Positions 51,831 through 63,790 of a DNA stretch of 64,000 nucleotides are shown one piece after another. The notes under the pieces were generated by a model. It was not told where the DNA came from. It searched no databases and worked only from the letters and a program-made list of their open reading frames with translations. The first letter of the stretch is position 1, and each line of letters begins with the position of its first letter. Source of the stretch: Omphiscola glabra. Lineage: Eukaryota > Mollusca > Gastropoda > Lymnaeidae. Both the position numbers and the translations under genes were made by a program. The DNA lies in the NCBI GenBank assembly GCA_964017045.1, contig OZ024794.1:21625316-21689315 (forward strand), in the 5' to 3' direction.

Positions 51831-53005
51831 ATTGATATTGATGCTGCTGTTGGCCCTGTATTTACTACAGCTGGTGTACTTTACGGCAGATACAACGTAT
51901 GACATTTTTCTGCCAACACAGTTTTCGTACGGCAGGGTCACGCTAGGTGATCGGTGGCAGCGCCTTCAGCCTTTACTACGCCATTCCCTTGAAGACAAGT
52001 TTCCTGCAATTCCACGATGAATTTTTTTGATTTTCCATACGATATTCAGCAACTCCGTACCACGATTCTATGTAATATTCAGCAACCCACTACCATAACT
52101 CTTGATAATTTGAGCAAACAGTGTGTGGAAGTGGACAAGGCGTTGAATAGTGTTAAGCCACGGGATGTAGATAGTTCCAACTAACTAGAAGCACTGAAGG
52201 TCCTGAGAGAAATAATTCCAGGACACGTAAAAACAGCATTACTTTGTATTACATTTCTAGCTCCGCTGGCAGATCTGTTTCCGAATGATGCGATGTATTA
52301 CAATAATTACATTACACCCCGCCCCCCCCCCCCGGGTCACAAAGTGTCACAAATTCTTTACCCCACGCCCTAAGTGTCACTTCACATCAAAAAAAAAATC
52401 AAAACATACATAAAATTTTCACTATAGAGCATTTACTAACCTAGTCCTAATTCTATGACTCTGAGTCCACATTTGGCCACAAATTCTCACGACGGCCATT
52501 GTAACTAAATTCCGATTCTCCTCCTCCTTGGCGTCCTGTAACTTGATTAGAGGCCATTATTCGAACATCGCATACCAGTGCTGATGCTCTCAGCGATCAT
52601 AGTTTAAAAAGTAAAATAATGATGATTGTTGTATAAATGAATAATGTTAAAAATGTCTGTAATTTAGGGCCATTAAGTGCAATTCTGTACTACGAAATTC
52701 CGCTTTTCGTGTGACGTAAAATTGCTCGAGCCCCTCTACCCTCGTCACAAAAATCTGACCCCACCCTCCTTTTAGACGCGTGACGTCATTATGGATGGCC
52801 CGTATGTAACGTCATTGCCCCTCAAAATTCAAGTTGCCTAATGCCCCGCTACCTCGACGCGCCAGCACTAAGAGAGAACTATCAAGGGGCAAGTTCATTG
52901 ACGCGAAGATGCCTAGTTTTATTGGCACTATCGTTGATTTAATTATTTCATTAAAAAAACAAATTACCCATAAAGTAAACAAGACTATGTTTAAGGAAAG
53001 CATTG

Positions 53006-53011
53006 TTTATT
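53006..53011 (-). terminator. Poly(A) signal of EGF peptide gene 2
   Basis: AATAAA on the minus strand, 66 bp downstream of the stop and at the same relative place as in gene 1. Confidence 0.6.
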
Positions 53012-53076
53012 GAAATCGAGGCAAGACGACCACGCGATATAGTAGAGAACCTAACGCTTTCTCGGTAATCTTCTAC

Positions 53077-55427
53077 TTAAACTACTACATCCTGGCAGTG
53101 AGTTCCTGTGAAGGCGGACGGACACACACAATATGGGGCATCAGCGGGGGCAGTGCAGTGTCCGCCATTTTGGCAATGAAAGTTGGTACACGGGTCGCGT
53201 GTTATTTCTGTGGACAAAATTATAATGAATTATCAAGAAATGTTTCTTTTTGTTTATGGAAAATTAGATAGTGAAGATGGCATTTAAAATTAGCATTTTG
53301 TTAAGCCCTTATCTATCAATAGCCTACGCCTTGTGTTACCTATCATGCTTGTTGGGCCTTTTTTAGGGGGGGGGGGGTCGTATTCATAGTCTAACCTTGA
53401 GATATAGGTTTTTTTATATATTTTTTTTACTCAAATCACGTTTTTTGTCAAAATTAATATATATTGTGACCTTTTTTATCAGATTTAGCCAAGTGTACTA
53501 CATAAACTTGAACATATTAAAATGAGCCTAAGTCCCTGATTCGATCAAGCCAAAACATAGGAACAACTAATTTTATAGGCAAAAAGAAGTTTTGAACTGG
53601 ATTATCTCAAAATGGGTATTTTGTGACTCAAGTACTTTTACCACGGAGGTCATCTATTGTCTTCTATGGACTTCTAATGCCCATGAGGATCGATACACCA
53701 ATGCAGATCAAAACCTTTTTAATAATGACTTCGGGGCCATCCAAATGCGATGCCATGTAATTAGAGAGAGGTTTTGTGTTATCACACATATTCTTGACTA
53801 TGCGAAACAAAACAAAAAGGGAGAAAGAAGATAATTGGTTAATATAGGTGTGGCCAGACCTGTAGTAACTGAGAACCATTTTCAAAATAAAAAAAATTGT
53901 TGAGAGCTGCATTGAAGCACTATGGGTCACGACCCCACTCGCAATGAAAAATTCCTTGTGATTTATTTTTAAAATATTAATTTTTATTTGAATTTAATTA
54001 TTTAAACATTTCAATTGTTTTAACACTAACCGTATGTTGAAGAAATATATGCGTTACAGTTACACAATTGAAGAAATATATGCGTTACAGTTACACAATT
54101 AACAAATATTTAAATATGTAAAATTTATGAATAGAAACACACTGCATATATACTCATAATTATAGTGAACATTAATTGTTATGATTCTGCTGAGAAGCCT
54201 TTTAACTAGCAAGTTTCTTTAAATCTGGTTGGTAGCTAGTAGTTGTGGTGCGAAGAAGTTCTGTCAGATTTCTGTCAATTTAATTTCATAAATTGTTCGC
54301 GAGCCACAATGTGAACACAGAAGAGCCGCATGCGGCTCGCGAGTCGCGGTTTGGCCACAGTTGGGTTAAGCAATGTGACATCCCTTCAAATATCCTACTT
54401 CACTTATTTTTTTTAAACGTCCTTTAATTATAATTATTGAATTGGTAATGAAATTGACTAAAACGTCAATTTTAATTATCAAATATTCATACTTTTTATC
54501 TGTGAATGGGTGACGCATTAACTTTGAATTAATTTGCGTTATTATTTTTTTTTTTTTTTTTTTTTATAAACATATTTTTTGTAATTCTAATAATTATTTT
54601 TTTTAAATCTTCCCTTTTTATGTTATACCGTTTTCATAATAATTATCCATTGGATTTTCTGAAAACATATTATGCAAGTGGATTACGTATTCCCAAGACA
54701 GGACCCGGCCATTTGATAGGTGATAATGTCTGTTATGATTTTAGAAGATCAGCTATTTGGAGGTCTTAAACTACTTACCTACAAATTGGGCTTTTAGCTG
54801 ACAGTGTGTGCCAGTGAAACCATTTGGACACAGACAGTAAGGGGCATCGGCTGGTGCAGTGCAACTGCCTCCATTCTGGCAATTGAAATTTCCACAAGGA
54901 TCCCAAATAACAGCTGCGAATTACAATGTTTTGAACTAATGTGATTATTGGGAAAACATGCGTAGTTTAACTTCAGCTTTGAAATTGAAGAATTTTTTTA
55001 AAATTATTAGAGCGTTGGATTTGTATTATTATTCTTGAAGTATTTATGAAACTAAGAAAACAGAATATTTGATATCTTCATCGGCGAACAAATATGAACA
55101 GAAAGGATAAAAGGGGCTTTATAAACATGAATAACTTCCCTCCCTTTCTTTTCCTTTGTCCCGTCACTCTGTTGGGATTTGCTCGACAAAACCACCTAAC
55201 AATAAGTTCAATAACACGTCTTGTTTACTTATTTTTTAAACTCTCTACATTTAACATTTATTGAATGTTGGGTTAATTTTACAATGTACACTCTACCCTT
55301 TTCAAACTTATTTTAAACGACTTTTGTTGTTGACGTCTATCATTCGACTTTGCATGTTGTACTCACCACAAGACGCAGTGGTCAATATAACGACCAACAA
55401 AGAGGCAACACGGGCGAGATGAGCCAT
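53077..55427 (-). CDS. Secreted double-EGF peptide, gene 2
   Basis: Three exons on the minus strand: 55427-55367, 54913-54779, 53207-53077 (TAA). Total 327 nt, 108 residues. Signal peptide MAHLARVASLLVVILTTASC. Domain 1 (DPCGNFNCQNGGSC, YCLCPNGFTGTHC) differs from gene 1 at only two residues. Domain 2 (DPCTNFHCQNGGHC, YCVCPSAFTGTHC) differs at about eight residues and has one extra terminal valine. Exon sizes, phases and flanking intron sequence (for example GACAGGACCTGGCC versus GACAGGACCCGGCC near the exon 2 donors) show a tandem duplication of about 2 kb. Both copies look intact. Same uncertain function as gene 1. Confidence 0.85.
53840..54362. mobile_element. Possible hAT-derived repeat
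   Basis: The left side has GGTGTGGCCAGACCTG and the right side CGGTTTGGCCACAGTTG, roughly inverted to each other, and the right part carries AAGAGCCGCATGCGGCTCGC, typical of some hAT-derived repeats. Contains a two-copy repeat TGAAGAAATATATGCGTTAC. Boundaries are uncertain. It lies in the intron between exons 2 and 3 of EGF peptide gene 2. Confidence 0.3.
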
Positions 55428-55429
55428 TG

Positions 55430-57640
55430 TTCTAATATGATTGGTGAATCCAGTGAAAAGTCTAAATTACTTGGTAGCAGGCTGATCAACTATGTCTGTT
55501 TTAACGTAACAATGTCAAAGTATTTTGTCTGTGAGAACAAGTCAGATGGTAAGGGTATCTCAAGATTCCTTGCGTCTCAAGTTCCTAAACTTTCATTTAT
55601 TTTAGTTGTATTCACAAAAGGAAACATGGTAATTTAGCTGCTTGCAATAGGCATATACATAAACGCCATAATGGAGAATTAAAGGATGAGTTTTTATTTT
55701 CAAGTGATTTAAATGTATTAGTATTTTAATAAAGTTATCATTGAAAATTTATTTGGACAAGTGTGGGCCCTAGTAGGAAAGTTGTTCGGGATGCAAAATT
55801 TCAAAATTAATAGTATTAAGAAGTAATAAAACTTTTTTTTTTAACGAACTATTTACATAAATGAAAATTACACAAAAGTGGTAAACAAGAAAATATTTAT
55901 TTTATTTGTTCCTTTAAATAAATATCACATTTTTTTTTATTTCAAAAAAACATACAAGGTTCGCATCTCTGTGTTGTAAAAACATTTATTGACAAAAGAC
56001 ATGCACTAAAATATCACATCAGCGTAAGTATTGTATCAAACATAGTTTAAGTGTAAGGGATTGTGCACATATTATATAACGACATGGGGTAGGGGGTGAT
56101 GTACCACTTGTTTTTGGACATTGTTCAATTTTTTCGGGAGGGGGGGGCGTACTAGAGATGTATATTGGGGGGGGGGGCCAATCAATGGAAATATTATATA
56201 ACCTAATAAGGGTAGGGGGAGGTTCAATATTTTTATTTTTAATATGTGCATACCCCTAGAGACAGATATGAATCTGGTAATATATCATAGTCTATAACTT
56301 TGGCTGAGGAGTTCTAAATCATTTTTACAAAAATTATAAACTATAATGCATCTATATTATATCTTTTTCTTAAACTCAAACTAAAATAAAAACATCTTAA
56401 GAGTCCACTGACAGCCAAAAGAATTCAAATTGCATGAAAATTGGTTGCTACGCCCTGATCTATTGATCACTACTTTACCATTATCATATTTCCTTATCAC
56501 TGAAGCAACTGTACTGTAACACTAAGGTGACCTATTAAATAAAGATTTTGGTTCTGTGGCAAATATATACAAATTATTTAATCATTGTATTGCCTTTCAA
56601 ATGTTAAGGTTTAAAATGTTTTTTCAAAAATTTTAAGGAAAGTAATATCTTGAGCTGGTGAGAACTTGACTTTTTTTTTCTCTCATCAAAATAACCAGAG
56701 GAGAAAAAACTAGAAAAATTGAACAGTTTCTTTTCTCATCAAAATAACCAGAGGAGAAAAGAACTAGAAAAATTGAACAGTTTCTTTTCTCATCAAAGTA
56801 ACCAGAGGAGAAAAAAACTAGAAAAATTGAACAGTTTCTTTCCTCATCAAAATAACCAGAGGAGAAAAGAACTAGAAAAATTGAACAGTTTCTTCGATGT
56901 GTCCGATTTTGGTTGGGTTGATGTAGTACCACGAATACACAACATTTTTATTTCATAAGAGACATCAGATTAAAATAGAATATGAGCACTTCATAGATAA
57001 CCCCTTTTTAGCTTAGTTGAACATTACATTCTGGAAAACATTTGTAAACCTGGATTTTGAAGTCATGACAAAAAGGCATGTATCACATTTTAGACATCTT
57101 AATTGGTGATATCCATAACAAAAATATATTCATTGCATAATGACCCCCCCATAAGTAGGCTAACTCTACAAAATACACAATAAAAAATAGCATTTCTCAT
57201 CCAACTCTCCACTCTAATAGTCAGTGTTCCTGCAGTCATCTCCACAGCCTGAGAATCAGCATTTGTAATCTTATTGAAAGGAAAGATACACTGTGTTAGT
57301 CATTTGGATTTATGTTTGATATTTACGTTCTGTCCTATACTGATATGCTTAGCTTGAGCCAGCTCATGGTTTGCTAGGTCGCAATTGTTTTGTGTGTGGT
57401 CACAACATCATAATAAAAGCATCAATATCATTTGTTTTGTATCAGTCAGTAGCAATGATAATTTCTTAGTCAAGACCTAACTATTCAGTGAAAAATAGCC
57501 AGAAGAGCTTAGTTTGATCATTCATTAAAATATCTAACAACATAATTTTATGAAAATCCTCCAATTGATGTGCAGAAGATTTTTTTTTTCACAATACATA
57601 TGTATATAATTTATCAACAAAGCTGCATCAAAAAGCTCCA
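55430..57640. other. Intergenic region, no gene seen
   Basis: Between the start of EGF peptide gene 2 and the 3' end of the axonemal gene. AT-rich, with G-rich runs near 56.1-56.2 kb and a 54-bp tandem repeat at about 56690-56895. Part of it must be the 3' UTR of the axonemal gene; no clear AATAAA was assigned. Confidence 0.45.
56690..56895. repeat. Tandem repeat, 54-bp unit, four copies
   Basis: Four near-identical units: TTCTTTTCTCATCAAAATAA, CCAGAGGAGAAAAGAACTAG, AAAAATTGAACAGT. As 54 is divisible by 3 it produces short repetitive frames on both strands, which are not genes. Confidence 0.9.
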
Positions 57641-57644
57641 ATGA

Positions 57645-60600
57645 TTAAATATTCAAAATGGCCTCATGTTTCCCATCATATGATCCAACGCCAACAACAT
57701 GGATGTATCTCATCATTTCGCCCAGGTGACCTGTCACAACATATCTGCAGTCGTAGGCATCAGAGTGTCTGTGGTGAAATAAGATTGGGATTGCATTATT
57801 CTTGTTTTGGATTTTAAACAAAAATTAGATAACTCTACAACTACAACACCTTGACCTGGACTTTCAAAGCTTTGTGTCTAAGGAAAGGCAAAGTTGTCTA
57901 CTTCTTCTTCTCATATTTGAGGGCCCATGATCAATTTATTTTTTATTATTTTATGAAAATGAAGAAAACTTTAGAGGGATAAATTAAAAAGAATATTCTT
58001 CTGGATTTGTCCTGCTAAAAAGCTTTCCATAATGTTAACATTTGTAACCTGTCCCAGGGAAACAATGTCTCAGAAATTTCTTGATTCGCCTTTTATGCAA
58101 AATATTATGTTAAGAACTATAATCTTGAAAATTAATTTGATGACAATTGTCATTGACAAAAAAAAATATTTATGTTTATGTTACGACATATTGTATGCCT
58201 TACTTTGCATTGAAGAAAATGTTGATTACAGCCTTGCTGTTGCTGACATGATTTACATGGGCTTTCAGTACGCCAAACCTTGGTTGGAATTCAAACACAT
58301 CACAGTCATAGCAGTCATGTGTCCTGTCTGTGGATTATACAAATGTTGGTAATCAAACACATCACAGTCATAGCAGTCATGTGTCCTGTCTGTGGATTAT
58401 ACAAATGTTGGTAATCAAACACATCACAGTCATAGCAGTCATGTGTCCTGTCTGTGGATTATACAAATGTTGGTAATCAAACACATCACAGTCATAGCAG
58501 TCATGTGTCCTGTCTGTGGATAGACAAATGTTGGTATTCAAACACATCACAGTCATAGCAGTCATGTGTCCTGTCTGTGGATTATACAAATGTTGGTAAC
58601 AAGTTTATCCCATAACCAAAAAAATCATGATGTGGGGGGAAAAAGTACTAAATAAACTTTATCATGGCATCATCCCTTTTTCAGTGGGCACCTAATTTGA
58701 GAAAAATGTATAAACAATTTATAAGCAATGCTTTACTTAACTTATGTTTATGGGACACAAAAACTGAGAGCAAAATTACCATAACATAAATTGTCAGGCT
58801 CCTTTAAAAATAAATTGTGTATCTATATCTTGACGTGACTGCAAATATAAACTAAACTGTACACCTGCATTATTATTATTTTTATTATTATTATTATTAT
58901 TATCATTATTATTAGTTGTCTTATATAGCGCGGTACCCCAGCCTAGGGCTGGGCTCACCGCGCTGTACATAAAAATATTAGCAAAAGAGACATAACCGTG
59001 ACAACAAAATAAATTTATGTAATATAGAAAAGCTGTATAAAAACAAAACAAAAACAAATGCATATTCACCCCACCCACCCCATAACTTTTACATGTCAAG
59101 CCATGGACGGCGGCCAGGAGCATCGTTTATCGGTCAGAGGGGGGGGAATCAGTTGGGGTAGTAGAGTTTGAAGAGCTTATATGATATCTTTGTGGCAAGA
59201 TATATGAGCACCATCCCACCTATCTCAATGCTCCAATAACAGTCTGAGGAGGTATAGTTAGTGATGACAAATTCCATCTGACGTCTCTGTCCCACAAGGC
59301 AAATCCCAAAGTCCACAACTTCAGTAGAGATCTCAAACTGAGGCACTGCAAGAATGCCAAGCAGGGGCACTCTCTGTTGTAGTGATGAGAAAACTAGATT
59401 TAATGACACAAACTATGACAGCATAAATGTCCTTTATAATAAATTTGTATGAAGAACCCATAAAAGTCTGGCTTCTGTTGTTTTTTTTTGATGACTAAAA
59501 AACACACCTTGCTTTAACTTGGACTTTCAAAAACTATTGCCAACCTGGCAACTCCATTGTTTTTATCATCCTCTATTTAGATCTTACTGCTTACATTTCA
59601 ACTACAAAATTAAATTGCTAATTAAAGGCATACAAAATGAAGGACTGTGTTCAAGCTGTGTAAAGGAAATAGTGGAACAAGGCATGTGGGAGCTTTGAAT
59701 TTCACGTTTTCAAATACATTCTTCCACTAATTCCTTTAATTAAAAGCAGTGATTCACATCCTAAGATTGTGTGTTTGGTCAATGTCCAAGACATCAATTC
59801 TGACAAAATGGACAAGCCAATCTCACAACTGTAGGGATTCGATAGTTGACTAATTCAAAATCAATGCATTGTATTTCAATTGAGATCAATAATCACAAAG
59901 TAAATACAAAAATAGCTCTCATTGATCTCATTGTGATGCTGGGTGATCCTTTATTTTAAACAGTAGTGGTATTTTTTTTAAATTGGAAATTTTGTTTTTC
60001 TTGTAGCTATTACTTTTGAAAAATAATTAAACACAGCATTTTTGCTTAGTTATACTTTGTTTTGTAGCAAATACAGCATAATTGACTTGTTTCCAATAAG
60101 ATTTTGATTACAGTCAAAATATATTTTGAATCCACTTACATTAAAAAATGCAGAGCTACAAAAGAAAATCCCAATGATTTTATTTATAACATCTTACTCT
60201 CCCTGTGCGTGTGAGATTGTATCTGAATGTTAACATCTTACTCTCCCTGTGACTGTGAGTGAGATTGTATCTGAATGTTAACATCTTACTCTCCCTGTGA
60301 CTGTGAGTGAGATTGTATCTGATTGTTAACATCTTACTCTCCCTGTGAGTGTGAGTGAGATTGTATCTGTTTTCCTTTACCTGTTTAGTGCCATTCTCAA
60401 ATTGAATATTCAGTTGTTTTTGGAATTCTAGACAGTTGTCTGCTCTTGCTCTAGCAATCACATTTATCAGTGCCTTGGATACTATGAAGGCTACATTCAC
60501 CTAATGACAAAAAGATTTTTTTTTAAAAAGATCATGCTCTCTAAATTAATGCCTACCTACAATTTTTTTTTAAATTTACATACAGGCCTTTACGTGACAA

Positions 60601-63600
60601 CACCACCACAAATGTCTTTAATGTCTATTTAATATTATAATCAACATATTATTATCATAACATTTAGTAGCCTCACCATAATGTGTTCTCTCGGATTCAG
60701 TGTACAAGGTGATGTTTCAAAAGCACTAGATTTGGCTTCAACACTTAGGGAAGGGTCAAGGTCTACTAACAGAAAGGGATCTTTAACCTTGAGCTTAAAT
60801 GTCAGCGGGGTGAAAGTGTCATTGGTGAGCTTTAACGAAGACAGTTTGTGAGCCTGCTGTGACACCTGTCAGTTTAAAACATGAGAGATGTATGTCACAC
60901 TGGTTCCAGCGACCCAACACTATGAAAGGTTTTTACATAAATAAGATAAGACCAGATAAATAAACAAACTCATACAAAGTTAATAATTCTTCCATTAAGT
61001 ATTTATATGGCAGTTCTGTTCCTGGCTCCCCACATCCTAAGGGACAGTGCACATATATAATGCGAAGGGGGCAGGTGGTTTACAATTCTGTTGTATTGTT
61101 TTAAATGGATAAGAGGGGGAGGGGGTGTGGTCGATGGCAATGTTTTATAACAAATCTCTTCATTGGTTTTTTTTTTTTAATTAATTCTTATTTTCTACTT
61201 TTCATATGTATGAAAGTAGCACAGATTATTAAAAACTATAATGTATTTTTTGCTCACAATAATCAACAAATATATTATTATTTAAAGCCAACTTTGCTTG
61301 AAATCAGTTGTTTTGGCAAATTTTTTTTTACTTATATGATTTATCCGGGGGGGGGGGGTGGTTTTGGGTTGCTAGAAATGTTAGATATATTAGTGGGGTG
61401 GTGAAATGTTATATAATGTTATAATTACAAGGGTAGGGGGTGGGTCCAAAATGTAATACATATTTTTGTGTTATATAATATGTGCACGGTGTCTAAGGCT
61501 TTTAACTCACCTTGCCATTGTGCATGATGTCACTCATGGCTGATCTAAACACCAAACCCTCCTCATCTGTTTCTTCTATAGTGAGCCTGTCAATCAAAGA
61601 GACTAAATGTGTGTCACTGGTCACAGGTACAAAGTCAAATGTATTTAACTTAGATTATTTAGAGGAAGTTGATAAAAAGAAGAAAATTAAAATATATAGT
61701 TCATCCTGACTAAATTTCAAGAGTATTCTCAACCTTTTTAACACAAGATTTAATGATGCTTCGTCATAAAAACAGTTCACCTGTTAAAAACAACCAAGGC
61801 AGCACAGTTCCCCTCACCTTTATCTGAATTTTTATCCCCCCAAATTAATACTTATAAAAACAATAACTATTCAAATCAGGGAATGAGAAAACAAATTATT
61901 TGATAATCTGACTAAATTTCCAACTAGAATGACAGCATTAAGTTTCACAAGTTTCTTTGTATTTATTTCCTAAATCCTTTTGTTTGTTCTATTGTCACAA
62001 ATTTTCACAAGTTTCTTTGTATTTATTTCCTAAATCCTTTTGTTTGTTCTATTGTCACAAATTTTCACAAGTTTCTTTGTATTTATTTCCTAAATCCTTT
62101 TGTTTGTTCTATTGTCACAAATTTTTACAAGTTTGTTTGTATTTATTTCCTAAATTCTTTTGTTTGTTCTATTGTCACAAATTTTTACAAGTTTCTTTGT
62201 GTTTATTTCTTAAATCCTTTTGTTTGTTCTATTGTCACAAATTTTTACAAGTTTGTTTGTATTTATTTCCTAAATCCTTTTGTTTGTTCTATTGTCACAA
62301 ATTTTTACAAGTTTCTTTGTGTTTATTTCCTAAATCCTTTTGTTTGTTCTATTGTCACAAATTTTTACAAGTTTGTTTGTATTTATTTCCTAAATCCTTT
62401 TGTTTGTTCTATTGTCACAAATTTTTACAAGTTTGTTTGTATTTATTTCCTAAATCCTTTTGTTTGTTCTATTGTCACAAATTTTTACAAGTTTGTTTGT
62501 ATTTATTTCCTAAATCCTTTTGTTTGTTCTATTGTCACAAATTTTTACAAGTTTGTTTGTATTTATTTCCTAAATCCTTTTGTTTGTTCTATTGTCACAA
62601 ATTTTCACAAGTTTGTTTGTATTTATTTCCTAAATCCTTTTGTTTGTTCTATTGTCACAAATTTTTACAAGTTTCTTTGTGTTTATTTCTTAAATCCTTT
62701 TGTTTGTTCTATTGTCACAAATTTTTACAAGTTTGTTTGTATTTATTTCCTAAATCCTTTTGTTTGTTCTATTGTCACAAATTTTTACAAGTTTCTTTGT
62801 GTTTATTTCTTAAATCCTTTTGTTTGTTCTATTGTCACAAATTTTTACAAGTTTGTTTGTATTTATTTCCTAAATCCTTTTGTTTGTTCTATTGTCACAA
62901 ATTTTTACAAGTTTCTTTGTGTTTATTTCCTAAATCCTTTTGTTTGTTCTATTGTCACAAATTTTACAAGTTTGTTTGTATTTATTTCCTAAATCCTTTT
63001 GTTTGTTCTATTGTCACAAATTTTACAAGTTTGTTTGTATTTATTTCCTAAATCCTTTTGTTTGTTCTATTGTCACAAATTTTACAAGTTTGTTTGTATT
63101 TATTTCCTAAATCCTTTTGTTTGTTCTATTGTCACAATAGAAAAATTCAAATGTTCTGCTGCTTTCAATTTTCACTTGAAAACGCATTAGGCCTATCCTC
63201 CTCTTTTTTTAATATGGCACATTCCAAGCATGAAAACCAAAGAAACTCAGTAGTACTATGCAGTCTAAAAATTCTGCGTTCTTAACATCAATTAGGCAAT
63301 GAAAATTGTCTATACAGAATCCCTTAGACCTTTAGAGTGAATAAAATGAATGACTTACAATGGTGGCTTGACATTAGCTGTAAAATGAAGTTTCAGAGCA
63401 TCAATTTCATAACCTTCCAGCCGGGATATCCTTGATTTGTCTTTGTCCTGTATAATAATATGTCCATGAACATTTTTCCTTATTTTATTCTCATTCTCAT
63501 ACTTTGTATTCATAAAGAATTCACTATAACCTTTGCTTTGAAAAATTGGGCTAATTCTAGAATTTAATAATTTATTTATCATGGACGATGATTTATTCAC

Positions 63601-63790
63601 CTAACAGATATTTAAAGCACAAACTTATCGTAAATACATGAGATCTTTGTAGGCTACATCATCTAACCTCATTATCCAGGCTCAAGTAGCCTATGCCGAG
63701 ACCTTCAAATTCCATCTCTTGAAAAACTTCTGATGCGTGCAAGGGTGTAAAGGTTAAGTTCACATGGCTGAAGCCATAACCAGGAACAAC
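57645..63790 (-). CDS. Multi-ASH-domain axonemal protein, C-terminal exons (5' beyond window)
   Basis: Exons on the minus strand: 63790-63668, 63447-63359, 61586-61511, 60865-60677, 60500-60381, 59373-59220, 58327-58204, 57768-57645 (TAA). All junctions are GT/AG and all phases agree, giving a continuous 999-nt frame (332 residues plus stop). The sequence consists of beta-rich ASH/MSP-type segments: VVPGYGFSHVNLTFTPLHAS; KLTNDTFTPLTFKLKVKDPF; ISTEVVDFGICLVGQRRQME followed by FVITNYTSSDCYW; FEFQPRFGVLKAHVNHVSNS; and a final TGHLGEMMRYIHVVGVGSYD. Known of the family: such domains build HYDIN, CFAP47, CFAP65 and DLEC1 (CFAP81), proteins of motile cilia. My best guess is DLEC1-like, but I cannot separate these relatives by eye. 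Two introns carry large tandem arrays, and the seventh listed exon begins inside an array that multiplies its own acceptor. Confidence 0.75.
58290..58600. repeat. 62-bp tandem array containing a 3' splice site and exon start
   Basis: Five units of about 62 bp. On the minus strand each reads ATTACCAACATTTGTATAAT, CCACAG, then ACAGGACACATGACTGCTAT and GACTGTGATGTGTTTG. The lowest-coordinate unit is the real acceptor and the first 36 nt of the exon 58327-58204; the others are extra copies upstream. One unit (near 58520) lacks a base. Confidence 0.85.
58903..59177 (-). mobile_element. SINE-like retroposon
   Basis: ATATAGCGCGGTACCCCAGC and GGCTCACCGCGCTGTACATA with an ATTATTATTATTATTATCAT run on the plus-strand left. 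It extends past GCCATGGACGGCGGCCAGGA to GTAGAGTTTGAAGAGCTT, which also occurs in the 12.65-13.03 kb copy. It ends about 43 bp from the exon donor at 59220 of the axonemal gene. Confidence 0.65.
60184..60368. repeat. Tandem repeat, 48-bp unit, four copies
   Basis: TAACATCTTACTCTCCCTGT, GACTGTGAGTGAGATTGTAT, CTGAATGT. It ends about 12 bp short of the donor of exon 60500-60381, so it lies at the very start of that intron. Confidence 0.9.
61943..63138. repeat. Minisatellite, 60-bp unit, about 20 copies
   Basis: Units of TTTCACAAGTTTCTTTGTAT, TTATTTCCTAAATCCTTTTG, TTTGTTCTATTGTCACAAAT with very few changes; the last three units are 59 bp. It fills most of the intron between exons 63447-63359 and 61586-61511 of the axonemal gene. 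The 364-residue plus-strand frame across it simply repeats a 20-residue peptide and is not a gene. The homogeneity suggests recent expansion or ongoing homogenisation. Confidence 0.95.

Noticed and set aside
61957..63051. 364-residue plus-strand open frame
   Set aside because: It repeats a 20-residue peptide from a 60-bp intronic minisatellite on the strand opposite the axonemal gene.
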